From the NCBI RefSeq assembly GCF_018063565.1, contig NZ_JAGPBB010000040.1, positions 1-36,465 of the forward strand: DNA of 36,465 bases. Direction: 5' to 3'. The translations under genes were made by a program, and so were the position numbers. Under the pieces are notes generated by a model, which was given only the letters and a program-made list of their open reading frames with translations, had not been told where the DNA came from and did not search any database. This DNA is from Rhodoferax sp. GTDB taxonomy: Bacteria; Pseudomonadota; Gammaproteobacteria; Burkholderiales; Burkholderiaceae_C. The stretch's first letter is position 1, and every line of letters starts with the position of its first letter. Positions 26,248 to 36,078 of the stretch are shown here, one piece after another.

Positions 26248-26966
26248 GCGAGGCCGGACCCTCTCCGGGCAAGCTGGCGCTGGTGATCGGTGCCAACGGA
26301 GCGATCGGCGCAGCCCTGCTCGCCGAACTGCGCCAGTCGGGCGGGTTTGCCGACGTTTTGGCCTTGTCGCGCCAAACGCAACCCGCTCTACAGCTTGCCG
26401 ACGAAAGTTCGGTCTCTGCTGCGGCGTTATGGGTGGCACAGCGCTTGGCTCAGGATCGGCTTGAACTCAAACTGGTGATCGACGCCACCGGCATGTTGCA
26501 CAGCCCGACCCATCAACCGGAAAAAAGTTGGTCACAGATCGACCCATCCCAGATGGCTGAGGCTTTTGCCGTCAATGCGATTGGCCCCGCGCTGCTCATG
26601 AAGCACCTCTTGCCGCTGCTGCCACGCCAGGGTCGATCGGTATTTGCCACGCTTTCAGCCAGAGTTGGCAGCATTGGTGACAACCGGCTGGGCGGCTGGT
26701 ACAGCTACCGCGCCAGCAAAGCCGCGCTGAATCAGCTGGTGCGTACCGCAGCCATTGAACTGCAGCGCCGCTCGCCGGGTGCCATTTGCGTGAGTTTGCA
26801 CCCGGGTACGGTCGACAGCCCGCTGTCGCGCCCGTTCGCCAAAACCGGCTTGCAGGTGCGCAGCCCACAAGAGGCAGCGCAAAACCTGCTGGCGGTGATC
26901 GTCGGTCTGCGCCTGGCCGACACCGGCCAGTTCTTCAGCTTCGATGGTGATGTGTTGCCGTGGTGA
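26244..26966 (+). CDS. Short-chain dehydrogenase/reductase, C-factor-like
   Basis: This 240-residue SDR has the nucleotide-binding motif GANGAIG near residues 16-22, the NAIGPALLMKHLL helix, catalytic Ser in FATLSARVGS, the YSYRASKAALN motif holding Tyr and Lys, and the SLHPGTVDSPLS loop. Classical SDR enzymes use NAD(P)H; the C-factor (CsgA-like) subgroup has unsettled substrates. The ATG at 26244 overlaps the preceding stop as ATGA, so translation is coupled. In-frame codons from 26109 lie inside the NTF2 gene and are rejected. Confidence 0.9.
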   Translation: MSEAGPSPGKLALVIGANGAIGAALLAELRQSGGFADVLALSRQTQPALQLADESSVSAAALWVAQRLAQDRLELKLVIDATGMLHSPTHQPEKSWSQIDPSQMAEAFAVNAIGPALLMKHLLPLLPRQGRSVFATLSARVGSIGDNRLGGWYSYRASKAALNQLVRTAAIELQRRSPGAICVSLHPGTVDSPLSRPFAKTGLQVRSPQEAAQNLLAVIVGLRLADTGQFFSFDGDVLPW

Positions 26967-27050
26967 CCATGTCTGTCGCCTGAATTTCCAGCCATTTTGT
27001 CATCCAGCGCATAAACCAGCTAGAGTGACAGCTATGGAAATAAAAGCAGT

Positions 27051-27854
27051 CTAGCCAGCACCACAGCACTTCTTGTATTTCTTGCCGCTGCCGCAAAAGC
27101 AGGGGTCGTTGCGCCCGGGCTTGGCGTCGGCGTAAACGGTCTCGACCCGCGGGCCAAACTGGCGCCAGAGGTCATACAGGTCGTACACCGCCCACATGGC
27201 GTCAGCGTAATCGTCGAGCCGCTGCTCACTCAGGGAGGGCATCGCGTCTGGGTCGGCACCCAAGGTACTGGGGGTCGCGGTGTCGTCTTCAGTCAGGGCG
27301 ACGATGCATTGCAACGCAGCATCGAGCAGCTTGGCGGCTTCGCGGTCACGCGGCGCCTGCCATTCCTCGGGCCAGGTTTCCACCACAAACATGAACCCAA
27401 TGGCCCAGATCTGTGCAAAAGACGGAATCGGCGCGTCTCCGAGTTCGGCACGTTGCTCGGGGGTCAAAGTGGCGACGGCCCCGGCCAGGTCCATGATTTC
27501 GGGTGCATAAGCGGCTTCGTCGTCGAGCTGATCCACTTCAGCCGACAGTGCCGCTTTGACTTCTTCGTAGCGCTGCAGCCATAACGCAGAAAACCGCTCG
27601 TACTGTGCTTCATCCGCAAAAGGCGACCAGGGCTGAGCATCGTCCGGCTGCAGATTCAAAAGCGCCGGAAAATACTCCGACGGCAGTATCAGGCGGCGAC
27701 AACACACCAGAGCGGCCAAGAATCCTTCACAAAATTCCCATTGCGGAGTTTCTTCATCGCGACTTCGCAGATCGTCCAGAATCTGGTCGAGTTCATCAAA
27801 GTCGTCAGCGCTCAACGCTGCCGACACAGGGGTGCTGGATGTGATGGAGGTCAT
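27051..27854 (-). CDS. YecA/UPF0149-family protein with C-terminal SEC-C zinc motif
   Basis: This protein of about 267 residues combines an acidic, helical UPF0149 (YecA-like) domain ([16 protein letters not shown], then [14 protein letters not shown]) with a C-terminal SEC-C zinc-binding knuckle ([18 protein letters not shown]). SEC-C tails also occur in SecA and bind zinc and SecB or ribosomes. YecA proteins are thought to contact ribosomes or nascent chains, but the role is not settled. The start at 27854 fits the family start; an ATG at 27893 would add 13 residues. Neither has a good ribosome site. Confidence 0.88.
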   Translation of the reverse strand: MTSITSSTPVSAALSADDFDELDQILDDLRSRDEETPQWEFCEGFLAALVCCRRLILPSEYFPALLNLQPDDAQPWSPFADEAQYERFSALWLQRYEEVKAALSAEVDQLDDEAAYAPEIMDLAGAVATLTPEQRAELGDAPIPSFAQIWAIGFMFVVETWPEEWQAPRDREAAKLLDAALQCIVALTEDDTATPSTLGADPDAMPSLSEQRLDDYADAMWAVYDLYDLWRQFGPRVETVYADAKPGRNDPCFCGSGKKYKKCCGAG

Positions 27855-27947
27855 GCCAAAAAGGTAAATAAGTGTGACACGCCGATTGTCCATCGCGAAA
27901 ACAGCTATCCTCTGCCCGGCATCAACTTTCAGACCTCCCTCCGGCCT

Positions 27948-28988
27948 ATGCAGACCCGTTTCTTAGCACTTGGATTACTCGTTTTGCTCGGCGCTTGTGG
28001 CGGCGGCTCGTCAGAATCACCGACGCCGGTGTCATCCACGCCTGCACCCGTGTCTTCGGCTGTCACCACGCCGGCCCCGGCGGTCAGCATTCCCAGCGCC
28101 AGCTATGCCGCGGGTAGCGCCGAGTTGGGTGCCTGGAATGTGCTGCAACAGGCCAGGGTGTTGTGTGGCTTTGGTGCGCTGCAACAAAGCACCCAGCTTG
28201 ACGCGGCCGAGAAAGCGCACGCCCAGTACCTCACCAGCGCCGCCGTGAGCACCGGTGAGTCTTTGCTGAGCCACTACGAGACCGATCGAAACAACAGTTA
28301 CTACACCGGTTATTACCCTTGGGATCGGGCCAGGTATCAGGGTTACGGATCACAGGTGGCGGAAATCCTGGAAGCCACGGTCTGGCGTTATGACGTGCGT
28401 AACCCGCCGACCTTTCCGACGCTGCAACAACGGGGTGAAGCCTCAATGCTGAGTCTGATGACCACCGTGTACCACCTGATTGGTGCCATGTACGAGGGCA
28501 CCGATGTGGGGTTTGGCACCGATATCCGAACCGCAGTCGATGGCAACAGCCGACGTGAGGAATACCGGTTTGGCTCTCTTAACGGCTACCAAACCACGCG
28601 CGTGAATCTGGGCAACGGCAAACTGGTCACTTACCCCTGTGAAGGCAGCCGCAATATCCCGGTGAGTTTCGTGCCGGCCAACGAGACACCCAATCCGTTT
28701 CCGGCCATGACTGGCAGCAACCAGCAGGTGGGGCCGCCGATCTACCTCAAAGTGGATGCCGGGCAAGTGCTCAAGCTGGATGGCGCGAACCTGAACGGTG
28801 CCGGGTCCGAGGTGGCGGCCACTCTGCTGACCCAGGCCAATGACCCGCACCAGGTGATCGAAGCGAACGAGGCCTTTGTGGTTCCGACCAGGGTACTGGC
28901 CCCCGATACCACCTATCAGGTGAATCTGAGTGGCAGTATCGACGGTCGGGTATTCAGCCGCAGCTTCACCATGCGCACCGGCGCCTGA
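27948..28988 (+). CDS. CAP-domain lipoprotein
   Basis: This 346-residue lipoprotein has a lipobox LLGAC (Cys17) followed by a Gly/Ser/Pro-rich tether and a CAP (SCP/PR-1-like) domain. Features of the fold are [30 protein letters not shown] and [11 protein letters not shown] beta-rich C-terminal module closes with [18 protein letters not shown] proteins are extracytoplasmic with varied functions, some lipid-binding or proteolysis-related. No function is assigned. The start is the ATG at 27948, where the signal begins. It is convergent with the heat-shock genes 21 bases away. Confidence 0.82.
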   Translation: MQTRFLALGLLVLLGACGGGSSESPTPVSSTPAPVSSAVTTPAPAVSIPSASYAAGSAELGAWNVLQQARVLCGFGALQQSTQLDAAEKAHAQYLTSAAVSTGESLLSHYETDRNNSYYTGYYPWDRARYQGYGSQVAEILEATVWRYDVRNPPTFPTLQQRGEASMLSLMTTVYHLIGAMYEGTDVGFGTDIRTAVDGNSRREEYRFGSLNGYQTTRVNLGNGKLVTYPCEGSRNIPVSFVPANETPNPFPAMTGSNQQVGPPIYLKVDAGQVLKLDGANLNGAGSEVAATLLTQANDPHQVIEANEAFVVPTRVLAPDTTYQVNLSGSIDGRVFSRSFTMRTGA

Positions 28989-29009
28989 CGTTGCTGCGGC
29001 GGGGTTGCC

Positions 29010-29390
29010 TCAGGCGACCACGACTTCGATCTTGCGCGGTTTGACGTGTTCAACCTTGGGAATGTGCAACCTGAGCACACCCTGCTTGAACTCGGCTGAC
29101 ACTTTGTCGCGGTCCAGTTCCTTGCCCAGCGTGAAGCTGCGTGCGTAGCGCGGCACCGGGACCTCGATGTGATTGACCTGCAGGTCCTTGACCCAGGGCA
29201 GGCTGATTTCACCTTCAATTGACAGACTGTCAGCTTCCACACGGACACTGAGCTTGTCTTTTTGTACCCCCGGCAGATCAGCGTAGAGTGTGATGCCACT
29301 GGCGTCTTCAGTCACATCCACCATGGGCAGCATCGGCGTTTGTTCCGCGGCTTCGGTTTGCGGGCCGTTGGAAGTTTCTTTTTCAAACAT
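29010..29390 (-). CDS. Small heat-shock protein, Hsp20 family (second gene)
   Basis: This 126-residue ATP-independent holdase has one alpha-crystallin domain (VTEDASGITLYADLPGV, then LSIEGEI, ARSFTLG and FKQGVLRLHIPK). The N-terminal arm is short and the C-terminal tail ends in VEVVVA-type residues (KIEVVVA). It is downstream of another Hsp20 gene with a 15-base gap and should be co-induced by heat from the same sigma-32-like promoter. Paired Hsp20 genes often form mixed oligomers. Confidence 0.92.
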   Translation of the reverse strand: MFEKETSNGPQTEAAEQTPMLPMVDVTEDASGITLYADLPGVQKDKLSVRVEADSLSIEGEISLPWVKDLQVNHIEVPVPRYARSFTLGKELDRDKVSAEFKQGVLRLHIPKVEHVKPRKIEVVVA

Positions 29391-29405
29391 GATGGGCTCC
29401 TTGAT

Positions 29406-29843
29406 TCAATGAATGTCGATCTGGCGGCGCTGGGCGGATTCGCGCCGTTTGACGCTGATGCTCAGAATACCGTCGCTGTAACGGGCGCTGACCTGAGCCG
29501 GATCGACGTCGTCAGACAGACTGATGGCGCGGCGAAATTTGCCAATAAAGCGCTCATTGATGTGAATGGCTTCGGTCTTGCTGTCCGGTTTGATGTCGGA
29601 CTTGCGCTCACCCGACAGCGTCAGCACGCCGCGCTCGACCGTCACGTCAATGGAGGTCGGGTCAAGTCCAGGCGCAAAGGCATAAATCTCGACCGATTCC
29701 GGTGTGCCACCGATGTTGATCGCCGGGAACTCCGAACGCCCAAAGCCCCGAATGTTCGAGCCCGCATTGGAATAGCGCTGGAATTGACGTTGCAAGCGAC
29801 CGAGTTCAGACAACAGGTCGCCAGAGGTGTAAGTTCTGTACAT
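29406..29843 (-). CDS. Small heat-shock protein, Hsp20 family (first gene)
   Basis: This 145-residue holdase has an alpha-crystallin domain (SVEIYAFAPGLDP, then VTVERGVLTLSGER, FRRAISL and YSDGILSISVKRRE). The start at 29843 has AAGGAG 7 bases upstream; a GTG one codon earlier is possible. It is directly behind the sigma-32-type promoter and ahead of the second Hsp20 gene. The two proteins differ clearly in sequence and in the N-terminal arm, which suggests different clients or mixed oligomers. Confidence 0.93.
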   Translation of the reverse strand: MYRTYTSGDLLSELGRLQRQFQRYSNAGSNIRGFGRSEFPAINIGGTPESVEIYAFAPGLDPTSIDVTVERGVLTLSGERKSDIKPDSKTEAIHINERFIGKFRRAISLSDDVDPAQVSARYSDGILSISVKRRESAQRRQIDIH

Positions 29844-29891
29844 CACGAGTCTCCTTCAATGCCGCCGGCCCATCCGGCAACTTCCCCAATG

Positions 29892-29920
29892 ACATAGGGG
29901 CAGACCGTTTTGATTTCAAG
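29892..29920 (-). promoter_or_regulatory. Heat-shock (sigma-32) promoter
   Basis: Reading leftwards: CTTGAAA (29914-29920), a 13-base spacer and CCCCTATGT (29892-29900). The -35 is an exact match to the sigma-32 consensus and the -10 is close to CCCCATNT. It lies about 50 bases before the first Hsp20 ATG. Confidence 0.8.
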
Positions 29921-29929
29921 ACCCGAAGT

Positions 29930-31876
29930 TCAGCCCGCCGATTTGCCCGAAGACTCCAGCCGGGCCTTGAGAAAACCACCCGTTCCGTAGCGCGTGACCC
30001 GGCTGTAGTAGCGCTGTTTGAGCCGCCCGACCATCGCAGCGTAGGAGTCGAGCAAGTGGGGCTGGATGGTGAAGCTGTCGTAATTGACCACCACCGACAC
30101 CCGTTGCGCCAGCGGCTGCAAAAGTTTGCCCACTTCGGTCTCGATGGCGTTGATGTCTTCTTCGTTCCGGATGGACAGACCTTCAAAGTTGATGAACAGC
30201 ACATGGTGATCGACGTCCAGGTCCAGCCGCTGCGACAGTGGTGTTTGCAGCAGGCGTTCACGCAGACCCATGGGGCGCTCATCGAACAGGGCTGACTCCA
30301 TGGCCTTGAGCACCGGACTGACCTGGGGCAGGAAATCCATCTGAGCCAGAATGTCGCGTTGCAGGTCGATGCCGGGCGCCAGCTCGATCAGCTCCAGTGC
30401 CGGCGTTCCCTGCACCTCAACCAGCCGGAACACGCAGCGCTCGGTCACGTAGAGCACCTCCTGCCCGCGCCTGATCGCCTCGCGCGCACTGAAGGTTCGG
30501 TGCTCCACTTCGGCCACGAACTTGCGTTGCGTGCCTTCGCGGAGAATTTCAAGGCACCCCTGTCCCACCACAAGCTGCAAGTCACCGGCGGTAAAAGTAC
30601 CCACAAACACCACCTTTTTGGCGTTCTGGCTGATGTTGATAAACCCGCCAGCCCCCGACAGGCGGCCACCGAACTTGCTGACATTGAGGTTGCCCTGGGC
30701 ATCGGCCTGCGCCAGCCCCAGCACGGCGACATCCAGTCCGCCCCCATCATAAAAATCAAACTGGTTGGGCTGATCAATGATGGCCTGGGCGTTGATGGCG
30801 GCACCAAAACTCATGCCACCCGCCGGCACACCACCAATCACGCCCGGCTCGGCTGTGAGTGTGACCAATTCAAACAGGTTTTCTTCTGCTGCCACGGCAG
30901 CCACACCTTCGGGCATGCCGATGCCCAGATTGACCACATGGTTGGGCTTGAGCTCCAGTGTGGCACGCCGCGCGATCACCTTGCGATCACCCAGCGGCAT
31001 CGGTGCCACCAGGCTCATCGGCACGCGAATCTCACCCGAATAGGCCGGGTTATAGGCTTCACTGAAGGTCTGCATGTGATGGGCGGGGTCGGTGGCAATC
31101 ACCACCGCGTCGACCAGCACGCCGGGCACCTTGACATGGCGCGGATTCAGCGTGTTGCGCTCGGCCAGGCGCTCCACCTGGGCGATCACAATGCCGCCGC
31201 TGTTCCGGGCGGCCATGGCAATGGCCAGCGCCTCCAGCGTGAGTGCCTCGCGCTCCATGCTCAGGTTGCCGTCCGGGTCCGCCGTCGTGGCTCGGATGAT
31301 CCCGACATGAATGGGCATTGCCTGATAGAACAGGTAGTCCTTGCCGTCAATCTGCAGGCGTCGCACCAGATCTGCGGTGGTGCAAGCGTTGATCTTGCCG
31401 CCACCATGCAACGGGTCGACAAAGGTGTCGAGCCCAACATGGGTCAGGGTGCCAGGCTTGCCAGCGGCGATATCACGAAACAGGTGGGTGATCACCCCTT
31501 GCGGCAGGTTGTAGGCTTCAATCTGGTTCTGGATGGCCAGTTGCTGCAGCGCCGGAACCAGTCCCCAATGTCCGCCGATCACCCGTTTGACCAGACCCGG
31601 ATGACCGAGGTGGTTGAGGCCACGCGTTTTGCCGTCCCCTTGACCTGCCGCGTAAATCAGGGTCAGGTTGCGCGGCATGCCCTGACCCGTTTCGTTTTGG
31701 GCCTGCAAAAAACGTTGTTCAAGTGCCACCGCAATCGCTTCGGCAAAGCCGATGCCGACAAAGCCGCCGGTCGCAACGGTGTCGCCATCGTGGATCAGAC
31801 GCACCGCCTCTTCGGCACTGACCACCTTGTTGCGTCGGGCATTGCTTGATTGATGCTCATTGATCGGTGTATGCAT
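29930..31876 (-). CDS. CoA-transferase of the acyl-CoA:acetate/3-ketoacid (YdiF-like) type, C-terminally extended
   Basis: This 648-residue single-chain CoA-transferase has both halves, which are separate subunits in other families, fused. An N-terminal half ([21 protein letters not shown], split as [10 protein letters not shown] and [13 protein letters not shown]) is followed by a second half with [11 protein letters not shown] and the catalytic Glu343 in [11 protein letters not shown] family member such as E. coli YdiF has 531 residues; here about 115 more follow (roughly 530-648; [16 protein letters not shown], later [18 protein letters not shown]). It should move CoA between short-chain acids and acetate in the cytoplasm. 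AGGGA lies 8 bases before the ATG. It begins 12 bases after the GGDEF gene stop, so the two are probably co-transcribed. Confidence 0.9.
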   Translation of the reverse strand: MHTPINEHQSSNARRNKVVSAEEAVRLIHDGDTVATGGFVGIGFAEAIAVALEQRFLQAQNETGQGMPRNLTLIYAAGQGDGKTRGLNHLGHPGLVKRVIGGHWGLVPALQQLAIQNQIEAYNLPQGVITHLFRDIAAGKPGTLTHVGLDTFVDPLHGGGKINACTTADLVRRLQIDGKDYLFYQAMPIHVGIIRATTADPDGNLSMEREALTLEALAIAMAARNSGGIVIAQVERLAERNTLNPRHVKVPGVLVDAVVIATDPAHHMQTFSEAYNPAYSGEIRVPMSLVAPMPLGDRKVIARRATLELKPNHVVNLGIGMPEGVAAVAAEENLFELVTLTAEPGVIGGVPAGGMSFGAAINAQAIIDQPNQFDFYDGGGLDVAVLGLAQADAQGNLNVSKFGGRLSGAGGFINISQNAKKVVFVGTFTAGDLQLVVGQGCLEILREGTQRKFVAEVEHRTFSAREAIRRGQEVLYVTERCVFRLVEVQGTPALELIELAPGIDLQRDILAQMDFLPQVSPVLKAMESALFDERPMGLRERLLQTPLSQRLDLDVDHHVLFINFEGLSIRNEEDINAIETEVGKLLQPLAQRVSVVVNYDSFTIQPHLLDSYAAMVGRLKQRYYSRVTRYGTGGFLKARLESSGKSAG

Positions 31877-31888
31877 GGCTCCAGGTCC

Positions 31889-32926
31889 CTAGAAAAAGTC
31901 AACTTCTTCGGCCCCATCCGACGACTCTGGCAGTTCACCGGATTCCACCAGTGCCGTGAAGCTGCATAGCTGGTTGCGCCCGTGGCTTTTGGCGTAATAC
32001 ACAGCCTTGTCGGCCCGGTCAAACGCCCCGCTGGGCGTGTCGTTGTCGCGCAGCGGCGCATAACCGATGCTGACGGTGATGCTGCCCACTTGCGGAAATG
32101 GATGGCATTCGATCTGACGGCGAAAACGCTCCAGTGCCGCGGCAGCGTCGCCTGAGTTTGCGCACCGCATCAGCACCACAAACTCTTCTCCGCCAAAACG
32201 GTACAACTGATCGTGGTAGCGGAAGCTGGATTGCATTTGCCGCGCCAGCAGCAACAAGACCTCGTCACCAATCAAATGACCGAAGTTGTCGTTGACCCGC
32301 TTGAAGTGGTCGATATCCAGCACAGCCAGCCAGTAGCCGGACTGCGTCTGCGGCAGACGACGCTCGGGCTGCGTCAGCGCAGGCTCGTGCTCCTGTGCCT
32401 GGGCCGCACGCAAGAAAGCACCATCAAAGGTTTTGCGATTGAGCAACTCGGTCAAGGTGTCGCGCTCGCCATAGTCGAGCAGGCTCTGCAGGTTTTCGTA
32501 GAGATGGAGCACACTGTCAATCAGCGCCTCGGTGTCGGGAGAAACCGGCTGCTCAGACTCGACTTCGAGCAAACTGCACACCGTCACCTGGGTGTCGATA
32601 GGAAAAATGGTGGTGTAAGGGCCATCACCCGTTCGCACCACCGATTCGGTCACGATGGCGGCCTCACGGCTCACAAAATCTGCCAGCCTGGGCAGGGCAC
32701 TGACATCAAACCAGAATTGATCCCGCTCCGGCTCATGGCCCTGCGGCTCAAGCCGCCCCAGGGTCAGCCAGTGCTGGTCGTCCAGCGGGCCGACAGCGCG
32801 CAACAGCCGAACCGAGCTGAAATGCCACAAGGCGCTGTGGGCCACCAGTTTGACCAGCATCAAGTCAATCGCCTGGCGGTCTCGCAAACCGCTCAGGTAA
32901 GACAAATCGCGCAGCAACTTCTTCAT
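31889..32926 (-). CDS. Diguanylate cyclase, GGDEF family
   Basis: This 345-residue enzyme likely makes cyclic di-GMP from two GTP. The N-terminal ~140 residues lack membrane spans and look like a GAF-like sensor (VTVCSLLEVESEQPVSPD). The GGDEF domain opens with DTLTELLNRKTF (156 on), has DIDHFKRVND with metal-binding Asp, and the active-site GGEEF at 245-249. The inhibitory I-site RYHD (236-239) lies five residues before GGEEF. SIGYA closes the core. Sensor signal unknown. It precedes the CoA-transferase gene and follows uvrA on the same strand with a 32-base gap. Confidence 0.93.
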   Translation of the reverse strand: MKKLLRDLSYLSGLRDRQAIDLMLVKLVAHSALWHFSSVRLLRAVGPLDDQHWLTLGRLEPQGHEPERDQFWFDVSALPRLADFVSREAAIVTESVVRTGDGPYTTIFPIDTQVTVCSLLEVESEQPVSPDTEALIDSVLHLYENLQSLLDYGERDTLTELLNRKTFDGAFLRAAQAQEHEPALTQPERRLPQTQSGYWLAVLDIDHFKRVNDNFGHLIGDEVLLLLARQMQSSFRYHDQLYRFGGEEFVVLMRCANSGDAAAALERFRRQIECHPFPQVGSITVSIGYAPLRDNDTPSGAFDRADKAVYYAKSHGRNQLCSFTALVESGELPESSDGAEEVDFF

Positions 32927-32958
32927 GACGCAAGTCTAAGGCCGGTTCGATGTCGATT

Positions 32959-35900
32959 TCAGCTGGCTTGCAGCAATCGCGCCAGGTAACGCCCGGTATG
33001 GCTGGCAGGATTGGCTGCCAGGTCCTCAGGGGTACCGACGCCCACCACCCTGCCCCCACCACTGCCGCCTTCTGGCCCCATGTCAATCAGCCAGTCTGCC
33101 GTTTTGATCACATCCAGGTTGTGCTCGATCACGACGATGGAGTTGCCGGCATCACGCAACTGATGGAGCACCTGCAGCAGCAGCTTGATGTCGGCAAAAT
33201 GCAGACCGGTGGTGGGTTCGTCCAGTATGTAGAGCGTGCGTCCGGTGTCACGTTTGGACAGCTCAAGCGCCAGTTTGACGCGCTGTGCCTCGCCCCCAGA
33301 AAGGGTGGTGGCTGCCTGGCCGAGGCGGATGTAGGAGAGCCCCACATCCAACAGGGTGTGCAACTTGCGCTCGATGGCTGGCACTGCCTTGAAAAACTCG
33401 TGTGCCGACTCCACCGTCAAATCCAGAATTTGCGCAATGTTCTTGCCTTTGTACAGCACCTCGAGGGTCTCGCGGTTGTAACGTTTGCCGGCGCACACAT
33501 CGCAAGGCACATAGACGTCAGGCAAGAAATGCATCTCCACCTTGACCACGCCATCGCCTTCGCAGGCTTCGCAGCGCCCGCCGCCGCTGCTCTGGCTGAC
33601 GTTGAACGAGAAGCGGCCCGGGCCATAACCGCGTTCCCGTGCCGTCGGCACCTCCGCCATCAACTCGCGAATCGGGGTGAACAGACCGGTGTAGGTTGCC
33701 GGATTGGAACGCGGCGTGCGACCGATGGGGGACTGGTCTACATTGATGACCTTGTCAAAATACTCAATGCCTTCAATGCCCTGGTGCTGTGCTGGCTCGT
33801 CATGTGCGCGGTAGAGGGTGCGCGCCACCGCTTTGTACAAGGTGTCATTGACCAGCGTCGACTTGCCCGAGCCGGACACGCCAGTGACACAGGTGAACAG
33901 GCCCACCGGAAAAGCGACATCAACATTTTTCAGATTGTTGCCGCTGGCACCGATGACCCTGAGTGCTTGTACTTCGCCCTGTGTCGCTTGGTGCAGGGCT
34001 TCGCGTGCGGCACGCCTGACGGCAGCCGGGCTGGGTGCAAGGCGGCCTGTTTTGGGTTTCTCGACGGTTTTCGCCACTTCGCTGCGCAACCATGCGGTGC
34101 GGGTTGCGGGCACTCCGATGCTCAGGGTCTGCGCCAGATATTGTCCGGTCAGGGATGCCGCGTTGGCCTTGACCTGTTCGAACGTGCCTTGTGCCATGAC
34201 GCGCCCGCCGTGGACGCCTGCCCCCGGCCCGAGGTCGATGATATGGTCGGCCGCACGCATCATGTCCTCGTCGTGTTCAACCACCAGCACGCTGTTGCCA
34301 ATGTCACGCAGATGTTGCAAGGTGCTGATCAGGCGGTCGTTGTCGCGCTGGTGCAGACCAATGCTGGGTTCATCGAGCACATACATCACGCCGGTAAGGC
34401 CCGAGCCAATCTGGCTGGCCAGGCGGATGCGCTGCGACTCGCCGCCACTGAGGGTCTCGGCGCTGCGGTCCAGGCTGAGGTAGGTCAGCCCCACATCGTT
34501 GAGGAATTTCAGCCTCAGACTGATCTCTCGCACCACCTTGGCCGCAATGTCGCCTTTGGCTCCTGCCATGTGCAGAGCGGAAAAGTAGTCAAAACACTCT
34601 GCCAGGGTCAGATGGCTGAGCTCAAAAATCGCCCGCGCCTGGGCACCCTCACCCACTTTGACGTGACGCGCCTCACGCCGCAAGCGGCTGCCACCACAGT
34701 CCGGGCAGGCCTGGGTGCTGCGGTAGCGGGCCAGATCTTCACGCACCACGGAAGAGTCGGTCTCGCGGTAGCGCCGCTGCATGTTCGGAATGATGCCCTC
34801 AAACGGATGCCTTTTGCTCAAGCGTTTGCCAGCGCTGCTGCCTGAATCCAGCGTGTAGCTGAACTTGATCTCCTGCTCGCCGGAACCATGCAGCACCGCG
34901 TGCTGGACCGGGTCCGGCAAACTTTCAAACGCCTGTTCGATGTCAAATTTGTAATGTGACGCCAGGCTTTCGAGCATGGCAAAGTAATACGCATTGCGAC
35001 GGTCCCAGCCCTTGATGGCACCGCTGGCCAGACTCAAACCGGGAAAGGCAACCACCCGGGTCGGATCAAAAAAGTCCTGCTGGCCCAGACCGTCGCAACT
35101 TGGGCAGGCCCCGGTCGGCGAATTGAACGAAAACAGGCGCGGCTCCAGCTCGGCAATCGAATAGTTGCACACCGGGCAGGCAAACTTGGCGTTGAACCAG
35201 TACTCCTTTGGCCTGTAGCGCAAATCTGACAACGGTTGCTCGCTATTGATTTCGATGACAACGGCACGCCCGCCGGCGAGCCTCAGAGCGGCCTCAAAGC
35301 TCTCCGCCAGGCGTTGTTTGAGGGCAGCAAAGTCGGTCTGTGCGGCCAGCCCTGCCGCCGACAGCCCATCGGATTCAGCGGCGTCGATGGCAGGTGCATG
35401 GCGCACCTTGATACGGTCAATGACGACATCGATGTCGTGCTTTTCGGTTTTCTTGAGTGTCGGGAGCTGGTCAAACTCGAACGCTTCTCCATTGACGCGA
35501 AAACGCACATAGCCCTGGGCCTGCATGTCGGCAAACACCTCCAGAAACTCGCCTTTTTTCTCCCTTGCCAGGGGAGCGACGATCATCAGCCGGGTGTCTG
35601 GCGGCAATGCCAGCACCGTATCCACCATCTGACTCACGGTTTGGGACTGCAGCGGCACCTGATGCTCCGGACAATAGGGCGTGCCGGCGCGGGCAAACAG
35701 CAGTCGCAAGTAGTCGTGGATTTCGGTCACCGTGCCCACGGTCGAGCGCGGGTTGTGACTGGTGGCTTTTTGCTCGATCGAAATGGCGGGGCTCAGGCCC
35801 TCGATCACATCGACATCGGGCTTGTCCATCAGTTGCAGGAATTGGCGCGCGTAGGTGGACAGGCTTTCCACATAGCGGCGCTGGCCTTCGGCGTACAGCG

Positions 35901-36078
35901 TGTCAAACGCTAGGCTGGACTTGCCCGAGCCGCTCAAACCCGTAATCACCACCAACTGGTTGCGCGGGATGTCGAGGTCGATGTTTTTCAGGTTGTGCGT
36001 GCGCGCGCCCCGGACGCTGATGGTCCGGTGCTGCAGGGCTACAGCAAGGTACTTGCCGTCGTCAGGAGTGGAGTTCAA
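32959..36078 (-). CDS. uvrA: Excinuclease ABC subunit A
   Basis: The DNA damage sensor of nucleotide excision repair is about 1,039 residues, with two ABC ATPase heads. Head one has the start signature [19 protein letters not shown], Walker A GLSGSGKS, zinc ligands CPVC and CPSC ([11 protein letters not shown]), CPDCGGSRL and signature [13 protein letters not shown] with [10 protein letters not shown]. Head two has [21 protein letters not shown] and CDVCAGK zinc ligands, and [16 protein letters not shown] with DEPTTGLH. It is longer than the E. coli protein (940) because of an insert between the heads ([20 protein letters not shown]). No ATG fits. TTG at 36078 has GGCGAG 8 bases upstream; TTG 36093 and GTG 36159 are alternatives. 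Confidence 0.95.
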   Translation of the reverse strand: MNSTPDDGKYLAVALQHRTISVRGARTHNLKNIDLDIPRNQLVVITGLSGSGKSSLAFDTLYAEGQRRYVESLSTYARQFLQLMDKPDVDVIEGLSPAISIEQKATSHNPRSTVGTVTEIHDYLRLLFARAGTPYCPEHQVPLQSQTVSQMVDTVLALPPDTRLMIVAPLAREKKGEFLEVFADMQAQGYVRFRVNGEAFEFDQLPTLKKTEKHDIDVVIDRIKVRHAPAIDAAESDGLSAAGLAAQTDFAALKQRLAESFEAALRLAGGRAVVIEINSEQPLSDLRYRPKEYWFNAKFACPVCNYSIAELEPRLFSFNSPTGACPSCDGLGQQDFFDPTRVVAFPGLSLASGAIKGWDRRNAYYFAMLESLASHYKFDIEQAFESLPDPVQHAVLHGSGEQEIKFSYTLDSGSSAGKRLSKRHPFEGIIPNMQRRYRETDSSVVREDLARYRSTQACPDCGGSRLRREARHVKVGEGAQARAIFELSHLTLAECFDYFSALHMAGAKGDIAAKVVREISLRLKFLNDVGLTYLSLDRSAETLSGGESQRIRLASQIGSGLTGVMYVLDEPSIGLHQRDNDRLISTLQHLRDIGNSVLVVEHDEDMMRAADHIIDLGPGAGVHGGRVMAQGTFEQVKANAASLTGQYLAQTLSIGVPATRTAWLRSEVAKTVEKPKTGRLAPSPAAVRRAAREALHQATQGEVQALRVIGASGNNLKNVDVAFPVGLFTCVTGVSGSGKSTLVNDTLYKAVARTLYRAHDEPAQHQGIEGIEYFDKVINVDQSPIGRTPRSNPATYTGLFTPIRELMAEVPTARERGYGPGRFSFNVSQSSGGGRCEACEGDGVVKVEMHFLPDVYVPCDVCAGKRYNRETLEVLYKGKNIAQILDLTVESAHEFFKAVPAIERKLHTLLDVGLSYIRLGQAATTLSGGEAQRVKLALELSKRDTGRTLYILDEPTTGLHFADIKLLLQVLHQLRDAGNSIVVIEHNLDVIKTADWLIDMGPEGGSGGGRVVGVGTPEDLAANPASHTGRYLARLLQAS

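Noticed and set aside
25588-26439. Upstream extension of the small secreted-protein frame
   Set aside because: It runs antisense through the NTF2-like and SDR genes. The ribosome site and signal peptide place the start at 25587.
28982-29016. Inverted repeat CGCCTGA/TCAGGCG as a bidirectional terminator
   Set aside because: The arms are simply the GCC-TGA ends of the two convergent genes; the loop is 21 bases and no T-runs follow.
30359-31849. A 496-codon plus-strand frame opposite the CoA-transferase
   Set aside because: Antisense shadow of a conserved enzyme; no domain or ribosome site.
32950-34845. A 631-codon plus-strand frame across uvrA
   Set aside because: It is antisense to strongly conserved UvrA motifs, composed of His/Ala/Gly-rich low-information sequence and has no family resemblance. 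It is a GC-rich shadow frame.
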